A stretch of 64,000 nt of DNA, from assembly GCA_029891345.1 (NCBI GenBank), contig CM057009.1, forward strand, positions 297,290,466 through 297,354,465, in the 5' to 3' direction. Shown piece by piece: positions 35,065 to 44,252 of the stretch. Source of the DNA: Dryococelus australis. Taxonomy: Eukaryota > Arthropoda > Insecta > Phasmatodea > Phasmatidae. The notes beneath the pieces were generated by a model that saw nothing but the letters and a program-made list of their open reading frames with translations, did no database searches and was not told the DNA's origin. Position numbers and translations under genes: made by a program. Position 1 is the stretch's first letter; the number at the start of each line of letters is the position of its first letter.

Positions 35065-36525
35065 ATGAATAATTTCACAAATTTTCCTTTAGCTGATAAC
35101 GATATCAATGAATTATATAAAAAAGATAAAAATGAATTAAAATAAATGTTTCCCTATTCTACTAATGTATTCATTAACGAAAGGAATAGAAGAACCAATA
35201 GAAATTATTAAGTTAATTCAGCTTTTAAAGGCAGGATATCACCATATAACATTGAAAATAACCTTAATTAAGTATAACCTTGTCAATTTTTAACTACAGT
35301 AAAAAATAAGGTATTTCTGATAATACATGATCATTTAGGAAATAAAGAGGGGTGAAAACAAGCATTAAATTATATGCCAATTATCACAAGAAAGAAACTA
35401 ACCAAGTAGAATTATTTACATTTCAATCACAAAACTATACAGTATTGAATGCAGGAGAAATTAAAAGGATTTACAAAACAATAAAAAAGTATTACTTGCA
35501 CATTTATCCGAATTTGAAAAAAAGGTTCAGATTGGGAATTAGATAGAGTAATTGGAATACAGTTAGCTATAAATAAGTATAATCCATTAAATTGAGCATC
35601 ATATATCGAATTACCAGAAAAGATTAAGAAAAACAAGCATGTATTAATGTGAAAAATGAAGATCAAAAATGTTTTCTTTGGGCAATCAAGTCTGCATTGT
35701 TTACAGCAGAAAAAGATCCGCAAAGAGTAATTAAATATAAAAATGTTGGGCTTAATATTGATAAAGTAATAGATAAATATGAACATCCTATGAAAATTGA
35801 TGATATACCAAAAATTGAAAATCAAATTAATGTCTTTATAAATGTTTACTCTATAAAAGGCAAGTCTACAGTACATCCATTAAAGCTTAAAAAACTAAAA
35901 AGGAAAAACATCTAAATTTACCTTTTTTTAAAAAATGATACAAACTCCCATTACTGTTGGATATAAGATTTATCGAAGTTTCTTTCTGCACAAAAATCGA
36001 AACATAATGGTAAAGCTTATATGTGTGATATGTGTCTTCAATTCTTTTATTCCAAAGAAATATTAAATAAACATGCAGAAGACTGATCTAAAAATGAACC
36101 AGTAAAAATAAGTTTATCTTTGGAAGGAGAGCAAATATTTTTCAAAAACTACAAACAAACAATGATAGTGCCTCTTGGAATATATGCAGATTTTGAATCA
36201 ATTGTAAAGAAAATATCAACAACTAAACCAAATCCAAAAGAAATATATAAATTTAAACTAATCAACATATCCCATTTTTAATAGGATAATATCGATAGTG
36301 GCTTTTATAAGGAGGTACTTAAATAAATATACACACTTACTAATGATAAAATAAATACCATTGATTTGAATTTAAATGATGTATCATATACAATGAAATA
36401 TCAGTTACATGATGATTCTGGTTTCTGCTATTATATTGTATCGAGTTATGGTGGTTATAAACCTCCAGTTGCTTATCGAGGCCCAAATGCATATAAGATG
36501 TTTATACAATCAATGAAAAGAGAAG
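35065..36525 (+). pseudogene. Protein-primed family B DNA polymerase, N-terminal and exonuclease part
   Basis: Several broken frames together cover the N-terminal region and start of the 3'-5' exonuclease domain of Polinton PolB, which would copy the element with a terminal protein primer. Recognisable pieces are the segment around 35649-35915 (KNEDQKCFLWAIKSAL, then EHPMKIDDIPKIENQIN), a C2H2-like stretch near 36000-36090 (GKAYMCDMCLQFFYS, then NKHAED), and the exonuclease motif I PLGIYADFESI near 36170. A conserved HDDSGFCYYIVSSYGG and PPVAYRGPNAY block follows. Homology ends near SMKREV at about 36525. There the SINE-like insertion begins, and no palm-domain motifs (SLYP, DTD) appear before the oppositely oriented integrase. 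The gene is both frameshifted and truncated. Confidence 0.75.
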
Positions 36526-36526
36526 T

Positions 36527-37020
36527 ACTGTGCTGCAACCTACTTGAGACAGATGAAAGCTTTCATAATGTGCTGGTCTCTACAGACAATAGGGAAAAGC
36601 CGACTGCATGCAGAGAGAAGAAAAAAGAGAGTCGACCTTGATGCAGCAAGTTGCTCTCGAATTGCCAATGGCTTCACTTGTCGACCTTGGGCGAGCTCGA
36701 CACAGTAATTGTGACATAATTGATGAGTGACTCAAGATAAAGAAGCTTTCATCTTGCCACATGAAGGCTTAATTTCATTGTAACAAGCATCTTGTCACGG
36801 TGGCTTGGTACCAAGGTGTTTGATTTCAAATGTGAAGGTTGTGGGTTCGAACCCTGGTCTGAACAGATAATTTAATATTGTGAATATGAGGTGCCCAAAT
36901 TCACACTATTAGATTATCACCAAATCATTCAAAATTTGAGCCAAAAAACCTTGCTCATGCTCATATAAAATACGAGAAGTAGATGCAATTAATTGCTACC
37001 ATCCCAAGCTATAGCAAAAA
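36527..37020 (+). mobile_element. tRNA-related SINE-like insertion in the PolB gene
   Basis: GC content and style change abruptly at the end of the PolB homology. A tRNA-like segment at about 36790-36870 contains a perfect B-box-like GGTTCGAACCC (36844-36854) and an A-box-like TGGCTTGGT about 40 bases upstream. The roughly 260 bases before it hold GAAAGCTTTCAT and its near copy AAGCTTTCATCTT. It is not a functional tRNA: a convincing cloverleaf cannot be drawn. It differs from the two SINE families elsewhere in the window. Boundaries and target duplication are not resolved. Confidence 0.45.
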
Positions 37021-37067
37021 TACTCTCTATACTACAAATATAATATCATAGATGTATAGCTGGAGTG

Positions 37068-37104
37068 TTCCCATATGATGTAAGGTGCCAACATCATATG
37101 GGAA
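37068..37104. repeat. Perfect 14-bp inverted repeat
   Basis: TTCCCATATGATGT (37068-37081) and ACATCATATGGGAA (37091-37104) are exact reverse complements around a 9-base loop. It lies in the non-coding stretch between the PolB remnant and the integrase. Confidence 0.85.
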
Positions 37105-37339
37105 GGTCAGTGCCAGAAATAATAATAATCCCAAAGACCTCTCCACTTTATATATATTTATATATATAGGCTGGCGAGTAGAGAGGTGATTGAATTTTTC
37201 CAATTTCAAGGCTGGAGAAATATATAACAGGTCACTGGCAAGGTGTAAAAGCCCATAAATATGGAGGGTCCCTGAAATGGTGTAACAGCCCATAAATATT
37301 TTATATATATTTTAAAAATAAAGATCACCATAGGTGAAA

Positions 37340-37530
37340 TGTGCATTGAACGAATTAACAATGAATTTTGAACATAATTTATATATGTTGAACAAATGAT
37401 AAATGAACTATGAACAAATTATGAACAAATGATGAACGAACTATGAACGAACATTGAATGTTTTTTATGTGTGTTGAACAAATTATGAACAAATTATGAA
37501 TGAACATTGAATGCATTTTATGTTCGTTAA
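37340..37530. repeat. Degenerate GAACAAATTAT/GAACGAACATTGAATG minisatellite
   Basis: Short words built on tGAACaaat, tGAACgaac and attGAATg recur about every 11-16 bases. This low-complexity tract sits in the gap left between PolB and the integrase and holds no gene. Confidence 0.6.
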
Positions 37531-37881
37531 ATTATGTCATGTTTGAAATGATTAGTCTTCTTACTAATTAAATATATTGGTAATGATTTAAAGTTTAGCT
37601 TTTTAAGGTTTGATATCCAGTTTTTATTATTTTAATAATAAATAGTTTAATGATATGAATATTTGGGGTAGCACCAAAATGGTGCTACTTGAGAATAACA
37701 AACACATTACTATATTTGTTAATGAATCTGGTTCATTTTAATTTTGAATTTCCTTCATGTATTGATTACTAATGGTGTTTCAGCTTTTTCATATGGTATT
37801 CCAGTTGACAATTATTTGATATATGAAATTTGTTATTAAATAACAGACATTAAGTTAAATTTCTTAAAAAAATGTTTAAAT

Positions 37882-38650
37882 TCACAAAACATCTCTTTTA
37901 TTAACCCAAGATTTAAGTGAGTTATCAAAACCTAACCATTCTACATAAATTTTATCATCCTTTGTTTTTAAAACTTTTTCAACCAAATATTCATCTGGAT
38001 AGTTTGTTTTCATAATTTTGTATTCAGAAAAACAGCCTTTTATTTCTTATTGGTTGGTATCTTTCAGTTTATAAGTTGGCACATCAAAATTCCAAACTTC
38101 AAAAATGGCAAATAATTCTGTTTTCCAATGAGCTGTATAATCCTTTTCAAAGATCCGTTTACTCTTGCTCATGCAGACAATATCGCAAACTTTGGCTTAC
38201 ATTTTTTTCATGTTATTAATTAACTTCAATCGACTTCATACAAAAGGTTCTGTGTTTAGTATTATTGTATTCTTTCACTAAATCATGTAATATATATACC
38301 CATTTGTAATTACCATTTGAAGCAAATTTCTTCCACATTTTTCTTTAATGTATGACCGTATCTCTCTACAACACTGGCTTTAATTTCACTGAATGAAGAA
38401 TAATGTTTGATGTAATATTTTAGCATAAGTTCTTTAAATAATTTATTATAAAATTCGGACCCATTGTCACTTTGTAAATTATGCAGTTTTCTTTTAATCA
38501 GCACACATTCTAAATCATTTGATATATTTTTAGCAGTTTATCTTTTATGGGTGTAGCAAATGTATATTTCGAAAAAAACATTTATAATTGTCATATTATA
38601 CTTGTATTCATTGTTTATATGTGATATCATGAATATACCTTCTATAATAT
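37882..38650 (-). pseudogene. Retroviral-type integrase with C-terminal chromodomain
   Basis: This is the enzyme that would insert the element's linear DNA. Reading leftward on the minus strand: FSKYTFATPIKDK near 38570, the core motif QSDNGSEFYN (about 38470), then FSEIKASVVERYG holding the candidate catalytic Glu 33 residues after the second Asp, then WVYILHDLVKEYNNTKHRT (about 38250). A linker follows (KRIFEKDYTAHWKTELF), and a chromodomain-like end (DDKIYVEWLGFDNSLKSW) before TGA at 37882-37884. At least two in-frame stops (near 38053 and 38198) and frameshifts toward the N-terminus break it. The first catalytic Asp region was not confidently located. A chromodomain could target insertion to marked chromatin, known for related elements. 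Confidence 0.82.
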
Positions 38651-38730
38651 TAAGATTTTTTTTTTAAGAATGTTGATTTGCTAGAGTTGAATATTGAGAA
38701 TTTACTTCTATGAACTTATCGCCCAATTTG

Positions 38731-38797
38731 TATTTTCATTTTTTATGTTATTATTTTTGGTGACTTTCTTGCACTTCAAACAGCAAGTGTTCTCCAT
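38731..38797 (-). pseudogene. Small Cys-rich frame upstream of the integrase
   Basis: The minus-strand ATG at 38797 opens a short frame starting MENTCCLKCKKVTKNNN. Short CxKCKK peptides of this kind often stand near the integrase or capsid genes of Polintons, but I cannot assign a role. It ends within about 35 codons. Confidence 0.3.
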
Positions 38798-38799
38798 TT

Positions 38800-39479
38800 A
38801 ATAGTAAAAAAAAAATTTAATATTTATATATATATTTCATGCATATTCCTATTGTGGTCATCGTTCCATCATCATAACTAACTATTTTATTTTTCCATTT
38901 TTAAAAGATAAAATATCACCTATGTTAACACTAAAAGGCTTACTTTAATCCATTTTTTTGTGAATTATAAATCACAGTCACAGTATCACCAGGTAAATTG
39001 AGATTAGCAACAATTATTTTATAAACAGTACAATCCATCAAAAAAGTGAAAAAAAATTTAATTATTATCTAAGTGAAAAATATATTTTTTAATCCCACTT
39101 TGCAGGTAAATAAAATATGAGACTTCTCTTCCTAAGATTTTTCAACTTTCCATTTAACAATAATTGAAAACTAATTGGTTTAGATTTTACACTTTTTCAG
39201 TTGTTCCTTTATTAAATAATCTTTCTATGACCACATCTTGTCCATACATAGGATCAGCCATATTATTAATTCTAAAATTATGAAGAAAAACATAATCTTT
39301 TGTATAAACAAAAACTTTACTAATTTGATCTTGTAAATCAGAAACAATTATATTGTATTTCGAATCTACATATGTTTTTTATTCGTTAGTATTAGTGTCA
39401 GAGTTTTTATTTAAAGATTTGATTAATGGTTTCCCAAATATATCTGTTATTTAATAATACAGAAATTATATAATGAAAC
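38800..39479 (-). pseudogene. Unassigned decayed frames between integrase and protease
   Basis: Short minus-strand frames are visible, notably one from ATG at 39261 reading MADPMYGQDVVIERLFNKGT before a stop, preceded by SDLQDQISKVFVYTKDYVF. The word FNKGTT recurs in the frame starting at 40199. No P-loop or other motif for the packaging ATPase is seen. Treat as remnants of one or two unknown Polinton proteins. Confidence 0.35.
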
Positions 39480-39845
39480 TTAAAACCTCTTGAAAAAAAG
39501 ATGCAACACAATTAAACATAAATCTCCACAGGTAACTGAATTAATATTTTGAATTCGATTATCATTGTAATAAACATTTCTCTTTTTGAAGAAATTAGTT
39601 AAATTAGTGCGAATATTACTTCCAAATGAATCGAAATAGGAAACATGATTATTTCCTTAAAAATAACAAGCACAATAAGTACCAGGATTTGATGAAATGT
39701 CAAAATAAACTACAGCACATACATTTTGGTGCATTGTTTTTGTTAGTTTGTCAAACATATAAACATTTCTGAAAATTTTTACATTTAATATTTCTACATA
39801 TTTTTCAATATCGAAATTAAATGAAGGTGGTTTATTGAAATTTTT
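39480..39845 (-). pseudogene. Adenain-like cysteine protease (Polinton PRO)
   Basis: A maturation protease of the adenovirus-type (C5/ULP-like) fold that cleaves capsid precursors. The minus-strand frame shows NFDIEKYVEILNVKIF, then VVYFDISSNPGTYCACYF, a stop, NNHVSYFDSFGSN, the IQ of NDNRIQNINS (oxyanion Gln) and the Cys motif VTCGDLCLIVL. The Asp of YFDSFG and the Cys are kept. The position expected for the catalytic His, after NPGT, reads Tyr (codon TAT), and a TAA follows five codons later. Both changes would inactivate it. Confidence 0.72.
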
Positions 39846-39849
39846 TTGG

Positions 39850-40199
39850 TCTCCCCTTTTTTTGCAACTATTCCACTTCCTGAATTATTTTCGATTGCCA
39901 AATTATGTATATTTTGTTTTTCTATTTCCTTTTTATTTTTTATAATTTGTTAAACAGAATTGTAAATTGCATTGGCTCCTCCAGCTAAAGTTCCAAGTGC
40001 AGCTAAAACAGGAATTATAATTGGTAAAAATCTGCCATGATGTAAACCAATTCCAAATATTTCTTTGAATATTAGTATTGGTATTGACCATGTTAATAAG
40101 AAATCTATTCCTTCTAGTAATTTTTTATTTTTTCTCTCAAGTTGTTCCTTTGTTAAAAAAAATATCTATACCCAAATATCTTAGTTGATTAATGGGCAT
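39850..40199 (-). pseudogene. Hydrophobic minor-capsid-like protein (pX-like)
   Basis: The frame opens at ATG 40199 (MPINQLRYLGIDIFF) and, after a stop and frameshift, continues as GRFLPIIIPVLAALGTLAG and GANAIYNSV, then a stop, then a basic tail. The Leu/Ala/Gly-rich membrane-active-looking segment followed by charged residues resembles the small pX-like core proteins that adintoviruses and many Polintons carry next to the protease. The role is inferred from this pattern and from its neighbours. Confidence 0.5.
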
Positions 40200-40248
40200 A
40201 TCAAAAGTTATATTTTTTATCTTCATTTATATGTAAAAATATAAGTAA

Positions 40249-41603
40249 TTAATACATTTTATTACCCCATCCTAATTTTCTTTTTGTAAAAAAAGTTGAA
40301 GCAACAGCTGCAGAAGCAATTTTTTCACACATTGGAGTATCGGCATCTAGCATAATCTCCTTGGCTTCTTTATTTAAAATTTTGTCAGCCACATGTCTAG
40401 ATTCTAAATTTTTATGATCTCTATAAGCAATAACATGATTTTTACATGCTTCATTAATTTTATTTATTCCTGTATCTCCTTTTTCTAACCTTTCATCTAA
40501 TTATGTAAATGGACCACAATAATTATTACCTGGCAAATTCATTTCAGGCGAATTTAAATAGAATAATGCCCAATATATTATTCCTTTGACTTGATGTTCA
40601 TAGTTCCAAAAAGAATGAGGAATTACATGTAAAACTCTTATAAGATATGTAATTGCTTTTTGATTATTAATAAAAAAGTCAGGAAATTTATTTTTCAGCA
40701 TATTCATTATGCTAACTTTTTCGTTGTAATAATTGTTATTACCAGCATTTTCTTCACCATGTATAACTAATAATCTATCAATTAAATTTCTAACCTCATT
40801 CATCCAATTATGTCCTTTTGGCAAATTGTTGTACTATTTTTCTACCTTCTGCATATCTAGGAGTTCTTGGAAAAATCATTCTTTCTGGTATGTTTGGTAT
40901 TGATCTTGAGCTTGAATCTTTTATATATTTTTCATAAATTGGTCTAATTATATTATTATACTTCCAACCAACACCTGAACTTTGATGTTCCATTTCTTAT
41001 TAGGAATATATTTTTGAAATACAATATTGGATAATAAAACAACTTCTGTGTAATTTTTAAGATCATTAACATTGTAGTTACCTTCAAGTTCTTCTGCACT
41101 ATTTTCTGTAAATAGTTTAGAAATTACTTCTGATAATTCATATTTGTTATCTTTGACAAATAGAATATCTCCATCTATATTTACTTTTGTACAACTGATA
41201 TAAAAATTATGTCCTTCTGCTCGTAAACCATATTTTTCTTTAATTTTATTAATATCTCCAGAAATATATTTTCCAAGACTAATAGTTGAGTCTTTGAGAA
41301 GTATTATAACCCAAATTTGGAGACCTATCTTTAGCAAATAATGTTCATTCAAATGATGTTTCTTCAGGAGTAAGAGGATAATCTAAATTTTTTGCTGCGA
41401 CTAGAACTAGTGCTGTTATTAAATTTTTATTTTCTCTACTTACTTGTTCTACTTTTTTTTTTACCAATATTTCGCAATTTATGAATAAAAGGCATATATT
41501 TCTTCTTATTTCTTTCTAATCTGCTTCATCATTCTTTTTATAATTTTTTGATTTTTTCAATGAATAATTTAACCCGAGAAATTTCCTTTGATGAATCTTT
41601 CAT
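40249..41603 (-). pseudogene. Virion protein with C-terminal phospholipase A2-like domain
   Basis: This is a long gene of roughly 450 codons with several breaks. Its N-terminus starts MKDSSKEISRVKLF at 41603. The middle is open at 40948-41352 (NFYISCTKVNIDGDILFVKD), shifts frame near 40990 (GVGWKYNNIIRPIYEKYIKD), shifts again near 40815 (MPKGHNWMNEVRNLIDRL), then enters a PLA2-like domain (NLPGNNYCGPFT, a stop, EACKNHVIAYRDH) and ends GWGNKMY at 40249. PLA2 domains of this type help parvoviruses and adintovirus-like elements breach endosomal membranes. The Ca-loop reads CGPF, and the His is followed by Val instead of the usual Asp, so the domain looks inactive as well as interrupted. Confidence 0.65.
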
Positions 41604-41632
41604 TTATATGTCATTAATTTTTTCACTTATAA
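41604..41632. promoter_or_regulatory. Short divergent intergenic region between PLA2-protein and MCP genes
   Basis: Only about 29 AT-rich bases separate the two opposed start codons, so both transcripts must start within or upstream of each other's coding sequence. No clear TATA motif is seen. The assignment rests on gene layout alone. Confidence 0.25.
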
Positions 41633-42881
41633 ATGAGTTATAAAAGTATAGAGAGTTTTGAAAGGCAAACTTTTCTTCCAACTGATCAAACTAGGGGGAA
41701 TTTAAATGTTTACAATAATAGAATTGAATTTGATATTCCTATAGGTGATAGCTTTTCTTTTCCAAATGATGCTTTGAACAATATCACTTACTAAAAAGAT
41801 ATCAAGTTGGAGATGAGGCAAAATACGTAAAATCAGATAATATTAATGTTTGTGCTAACATTTTTCCTTTTCAGTATTCTAGAATAGAAATCTCAAAACA
41901 TGGACATGTTATTGAGGCTGTTGATAACCCAGGTTTAACTACAACAATTATGAATAATTTATTAAGACCTCCGAGTGAGCAAAATTATTTAGAATTTACT
42001 GGTGTTGATAATAAATATCATGTAAAATATGTTAACTGTGATAAAACAAAAGAAATAACTTATCCACCGAAATATATGCTTGGCTTTATTCGTGATAACA
42101 ATGAAATTGATTGGAAAGGTGGTTATAAAATTACTTTTTTATTCGAAATTAGTCTGATAGCAATTGTTTATTTGTTAATGAAACTAAGAACGCAGTTGAT
42201 GCAGTTCAGAAACGTTATGCTGATCCAGGTAATATTGTTATTCAAAAATTAGAAATTATGTAGCCAATTGAATACGAATATAACACAGGCATTTCAATTA
42301 AATAAAAATATACAAACATCCAAAAATACCTATTAGTTTTAATTATTGGCAATTCTTAGAAAAGAAGTTCCTGCTGGAACAACTGTTTTTAATTTTGATA
42401 TAAGAGATCAGTTTAATAATTTACAATTTGATATGCATGATTTCGTAATTGTAGGCTTTCAAGCTAATAGAAAAAAATCATGTTGAACAGTATGTACGGA
42501 GTTCTATGTTTGATCACAGTAATGTGAGAAATATTTATGTAAAAAATGGAAGAAATAAAAATTTTTCCAATAGAAAATTGGAATCCCGATATTGAAAATT
42601 GCCTTTGTGATAAAACGTTTCTTGCCTAATATGATTTTACAAATTCATAATCAAAACTAGATATCTTATATAGAAATATTGAACTTTATTATAAACCAAC
42701 TGTAAACACTCAAGGCGATATCAATTATTATTCATTTTTCTGGCGAAGATCATTATTTGTTATTGATTGTTTATATAGTAAAACAACTGTTGTTAAAGAT
42801 AAAACATACATAACATTTAGTGTAGATTTTAACAAAGCTGTTGAAGCAGGAACAATTTATAATATTGTTCTAATTAGTTAA
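41633..42881 (+). pseudogene. Double-jelly-roll major capsid protein (Polinton MCP)
   Basis: The gene starts with ATG at 41633 (MSYKSIESFERQTFLPTDQT). The first frame stops at 41792-41794. A second frame carries the body (YSRIEISKHGHVIEAVDNPG, then LGFIRDNNEIDWKGGYKIT). A third resumes at about 42358 (KEVPAGTTVFNFDIRDQF). The end shows FDHSNVRNIYVKNGRN, ENWNPDIENC, SLFVIDC and TFSVDFNKAVEAGTIYNIV before TAA at 42879-42881. These C-terminal blocks match my memory of Polinton/adintovirus hexon-like capsid proteins. At least four frameshifts or stops are present. It is transcribed away from the PLA2 gene; the two start codons are about 30 bp apart, so a shared bidirectional promoter is likely. 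Confidence 0.65.
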
Positions 42882-42952
42882 AGGACTCTAAACTTATTAT
42901 TATTTGAAAGAAAATATTACTGAAGATATATAATTTTTTTTTAAATTAAAAA

Positions 42953-43105
42953 ATGGAGAATATAAACGATTTTACGGAAACAACAAAATATTTCAATAGT
43001 TTAATACAAATTTTTAGAGCTATAGTAAAGTTGTTTAATCGAATAAAATATCATTTTGTTAAACCTGAATGAGATTTTTCTCCTAGTGTCAATATTGATT
43101 TGTAA
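42953..43105 (+). pseudogene. Small Polinton frame after the MCP
   Basis: This frame starts MENINDFTETTKYFNSLIQI and reaches TAA at 43103-43105 with one internal TGA after about 39 codons. It has no recognisable domain. Placement between the capsid gene and the right terminal repeat suggests a small accessory protein. Confidence 0.3.
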
Positions 43106-43192
43106 CATTTTTATTTGAGCAGGATTTGTATGTAATTTTTATTTTGTACAATATAATTTCCCCAAAATAAATTTCTTTCTTTATAAATAAAA

Positions 43193-43447
43193 ATGAAAAC
43201 GCCTGTGTTACCATGCATTATGACAAACTTTTTTAATGGTAGCAATGTTTAAAATACATCTTCCTATTAATTAGATAATTCTGCTGACAAACTCAAAGAA
43301 TTAGTTTTCAAATTTCATCTAAATCTACAAAACTTACAATTATTGTTCTTAGAAAACATTAATGATCAATATGTACTTCGTGAAATAGGTGACGACTTTG
43401 AGGAGATAGAAGAAGTTTTTAAAAATTTAGTAGAGCTTCAAACATAA
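43193..43447 (+). pseudogene. Small acidic Polinton frame next to the right TIR
   Basis: An ATG-started frame (MKTPVLPCIMTNFF) with two internal stops in its first third ends EEIEEVFKNLVELQT at 43447, 20 bp before the inverted repeat. The C-terminal half is Leu/Glu-rich and probably helical. Family unknown. Confidence 0.35.
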
Positions 43448-43466
43448 TCTGTAAAGAATAATAATA

Positions 43467-43968
43467 TAATATTTCATTTGATTTTAGCTTATTTTGCTCG
43501 ATTTTGGATGAAATTTAATTGAATTAGATTGCTCGCTTGATAAATTAACGTTTCTAGAAAACATGAAAAAGTTGCTTGAAATAGAGAAATCTACTTGATT
43601 TTGGCTTAAAATTTGCGGTTTTTTTTTTTTAATTTACACAAATCCTGCACGGCCATTTGTGAAAAAATTGAAAAATTTGCTAGCTTTCGTCTTAAAATGA
43701 AATTATTATTGATTAAAGTTCCTTATTTTTGAGGATCGAAGAATGATGCTTCTAGAAACATGAAAAAATTGCTTGAAAACGATAAAATTACTTGAGTTTG
43801 AGCTTATATTGCTTGGTTTTTCATCGGATTTCAGAGTTTGAGTTTTTAATTTTTCTTGTACTTTCGTTAAAAATAGGAGGAAATATTTATATTAGTTTTT
43901 TTCATGTTATTTTGATGGAGATTGCCGATTTAAGTTCGTCACGCTGGCTCTCTCATTTCGTATCTACT
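43467..43968 (-). repeat. Polinton right terminal inverted repeat
   Basis: This is the reverse complement of the left repeat. Its outer end reads ctctctcatttcgtatctact and is followed directly by CCCGC, the same five bases that precede the left end. The two repeats have diverged at several positions, which suggests the insertion is not recent. Confidence 0.9.
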
Positions 43969-44252
43969 CCCGCGTGGGGCGTGTTTTTTTGTTTACTAAA
44001 TATGCCATTTATTCATTTACAATTAATGTGAACAAAATCAGAGATAAAATAGGTATGTTGGTTATGCCTAGTAAGAAATAGTTCTCATGTAAAATACTAT
44101 TGAACTGAGTTCACACAGATGCAGTGCGTGGTCCGTTCGGTGTAAATTTATAGGCTTGATTAAGCTTTATTTTCATGAGGCGGAGGACTAATCTTGAAGT
44201 CGAACTTTAGCAAGGCTCTAGGAAAGTTAGAATTAACCATGGATGGAAGATA
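43969..44252 (+). mobile_element. MITE family A copy A3, right part
   Basis: Starts with the duplicated CCCGC, then GTGGGGCGTGTTTTTTTGTT, and continues with family A landmarks (TAGGTATGTTGGTTATGCC, GATTAAGCTTTATTTTC, GGCGGAGGA) to CCATGGATGGAAGATA. It lacks some of the internal sequence of A1, so it had a deletion of its own. Confidence 0.75.

Larger units (their letters stand above)
33257..43968. mobile_element. Polinton/Maverick (adintovirus-like) element, decayed
   Basis: This self-synthesising DNA transposon/endogenous virus-like element is about 10.7 kb, flanked by roughly 500-bp terminal inverted repeats that begin AGTA at the left and end TACT at the right. A direct repeat CCCGC immediately flanks both ends (33252-33256 and 43969-43973), or six bases with one mismatch if one terminal base is included; Polintons usually make 6-bp duplications. 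Inside are recognisable but broken genes: a Cys-rich zinc protein and PolB N-terminus on +; chromodomain integrase, adenain-like protease, a hydrophobic minor-capsid-like protein and a PLA2-domain virion protein on -; the double-jelly-roll major capsid protein on +. Intact Polintons are usually 15-20 kb. The shortfall fits the missing PolB polymerase domain and packaging ATPase. All large genes have stops or frameshifts, so this is an old copy. Confidence 0.9.

Noticed and set aside
36790..36870. tRNA gene inside the Polinton
   Set aside because: B-box-like GGTTCGAACCC is present but stems do not close; a SINE-like insertion explains it better.
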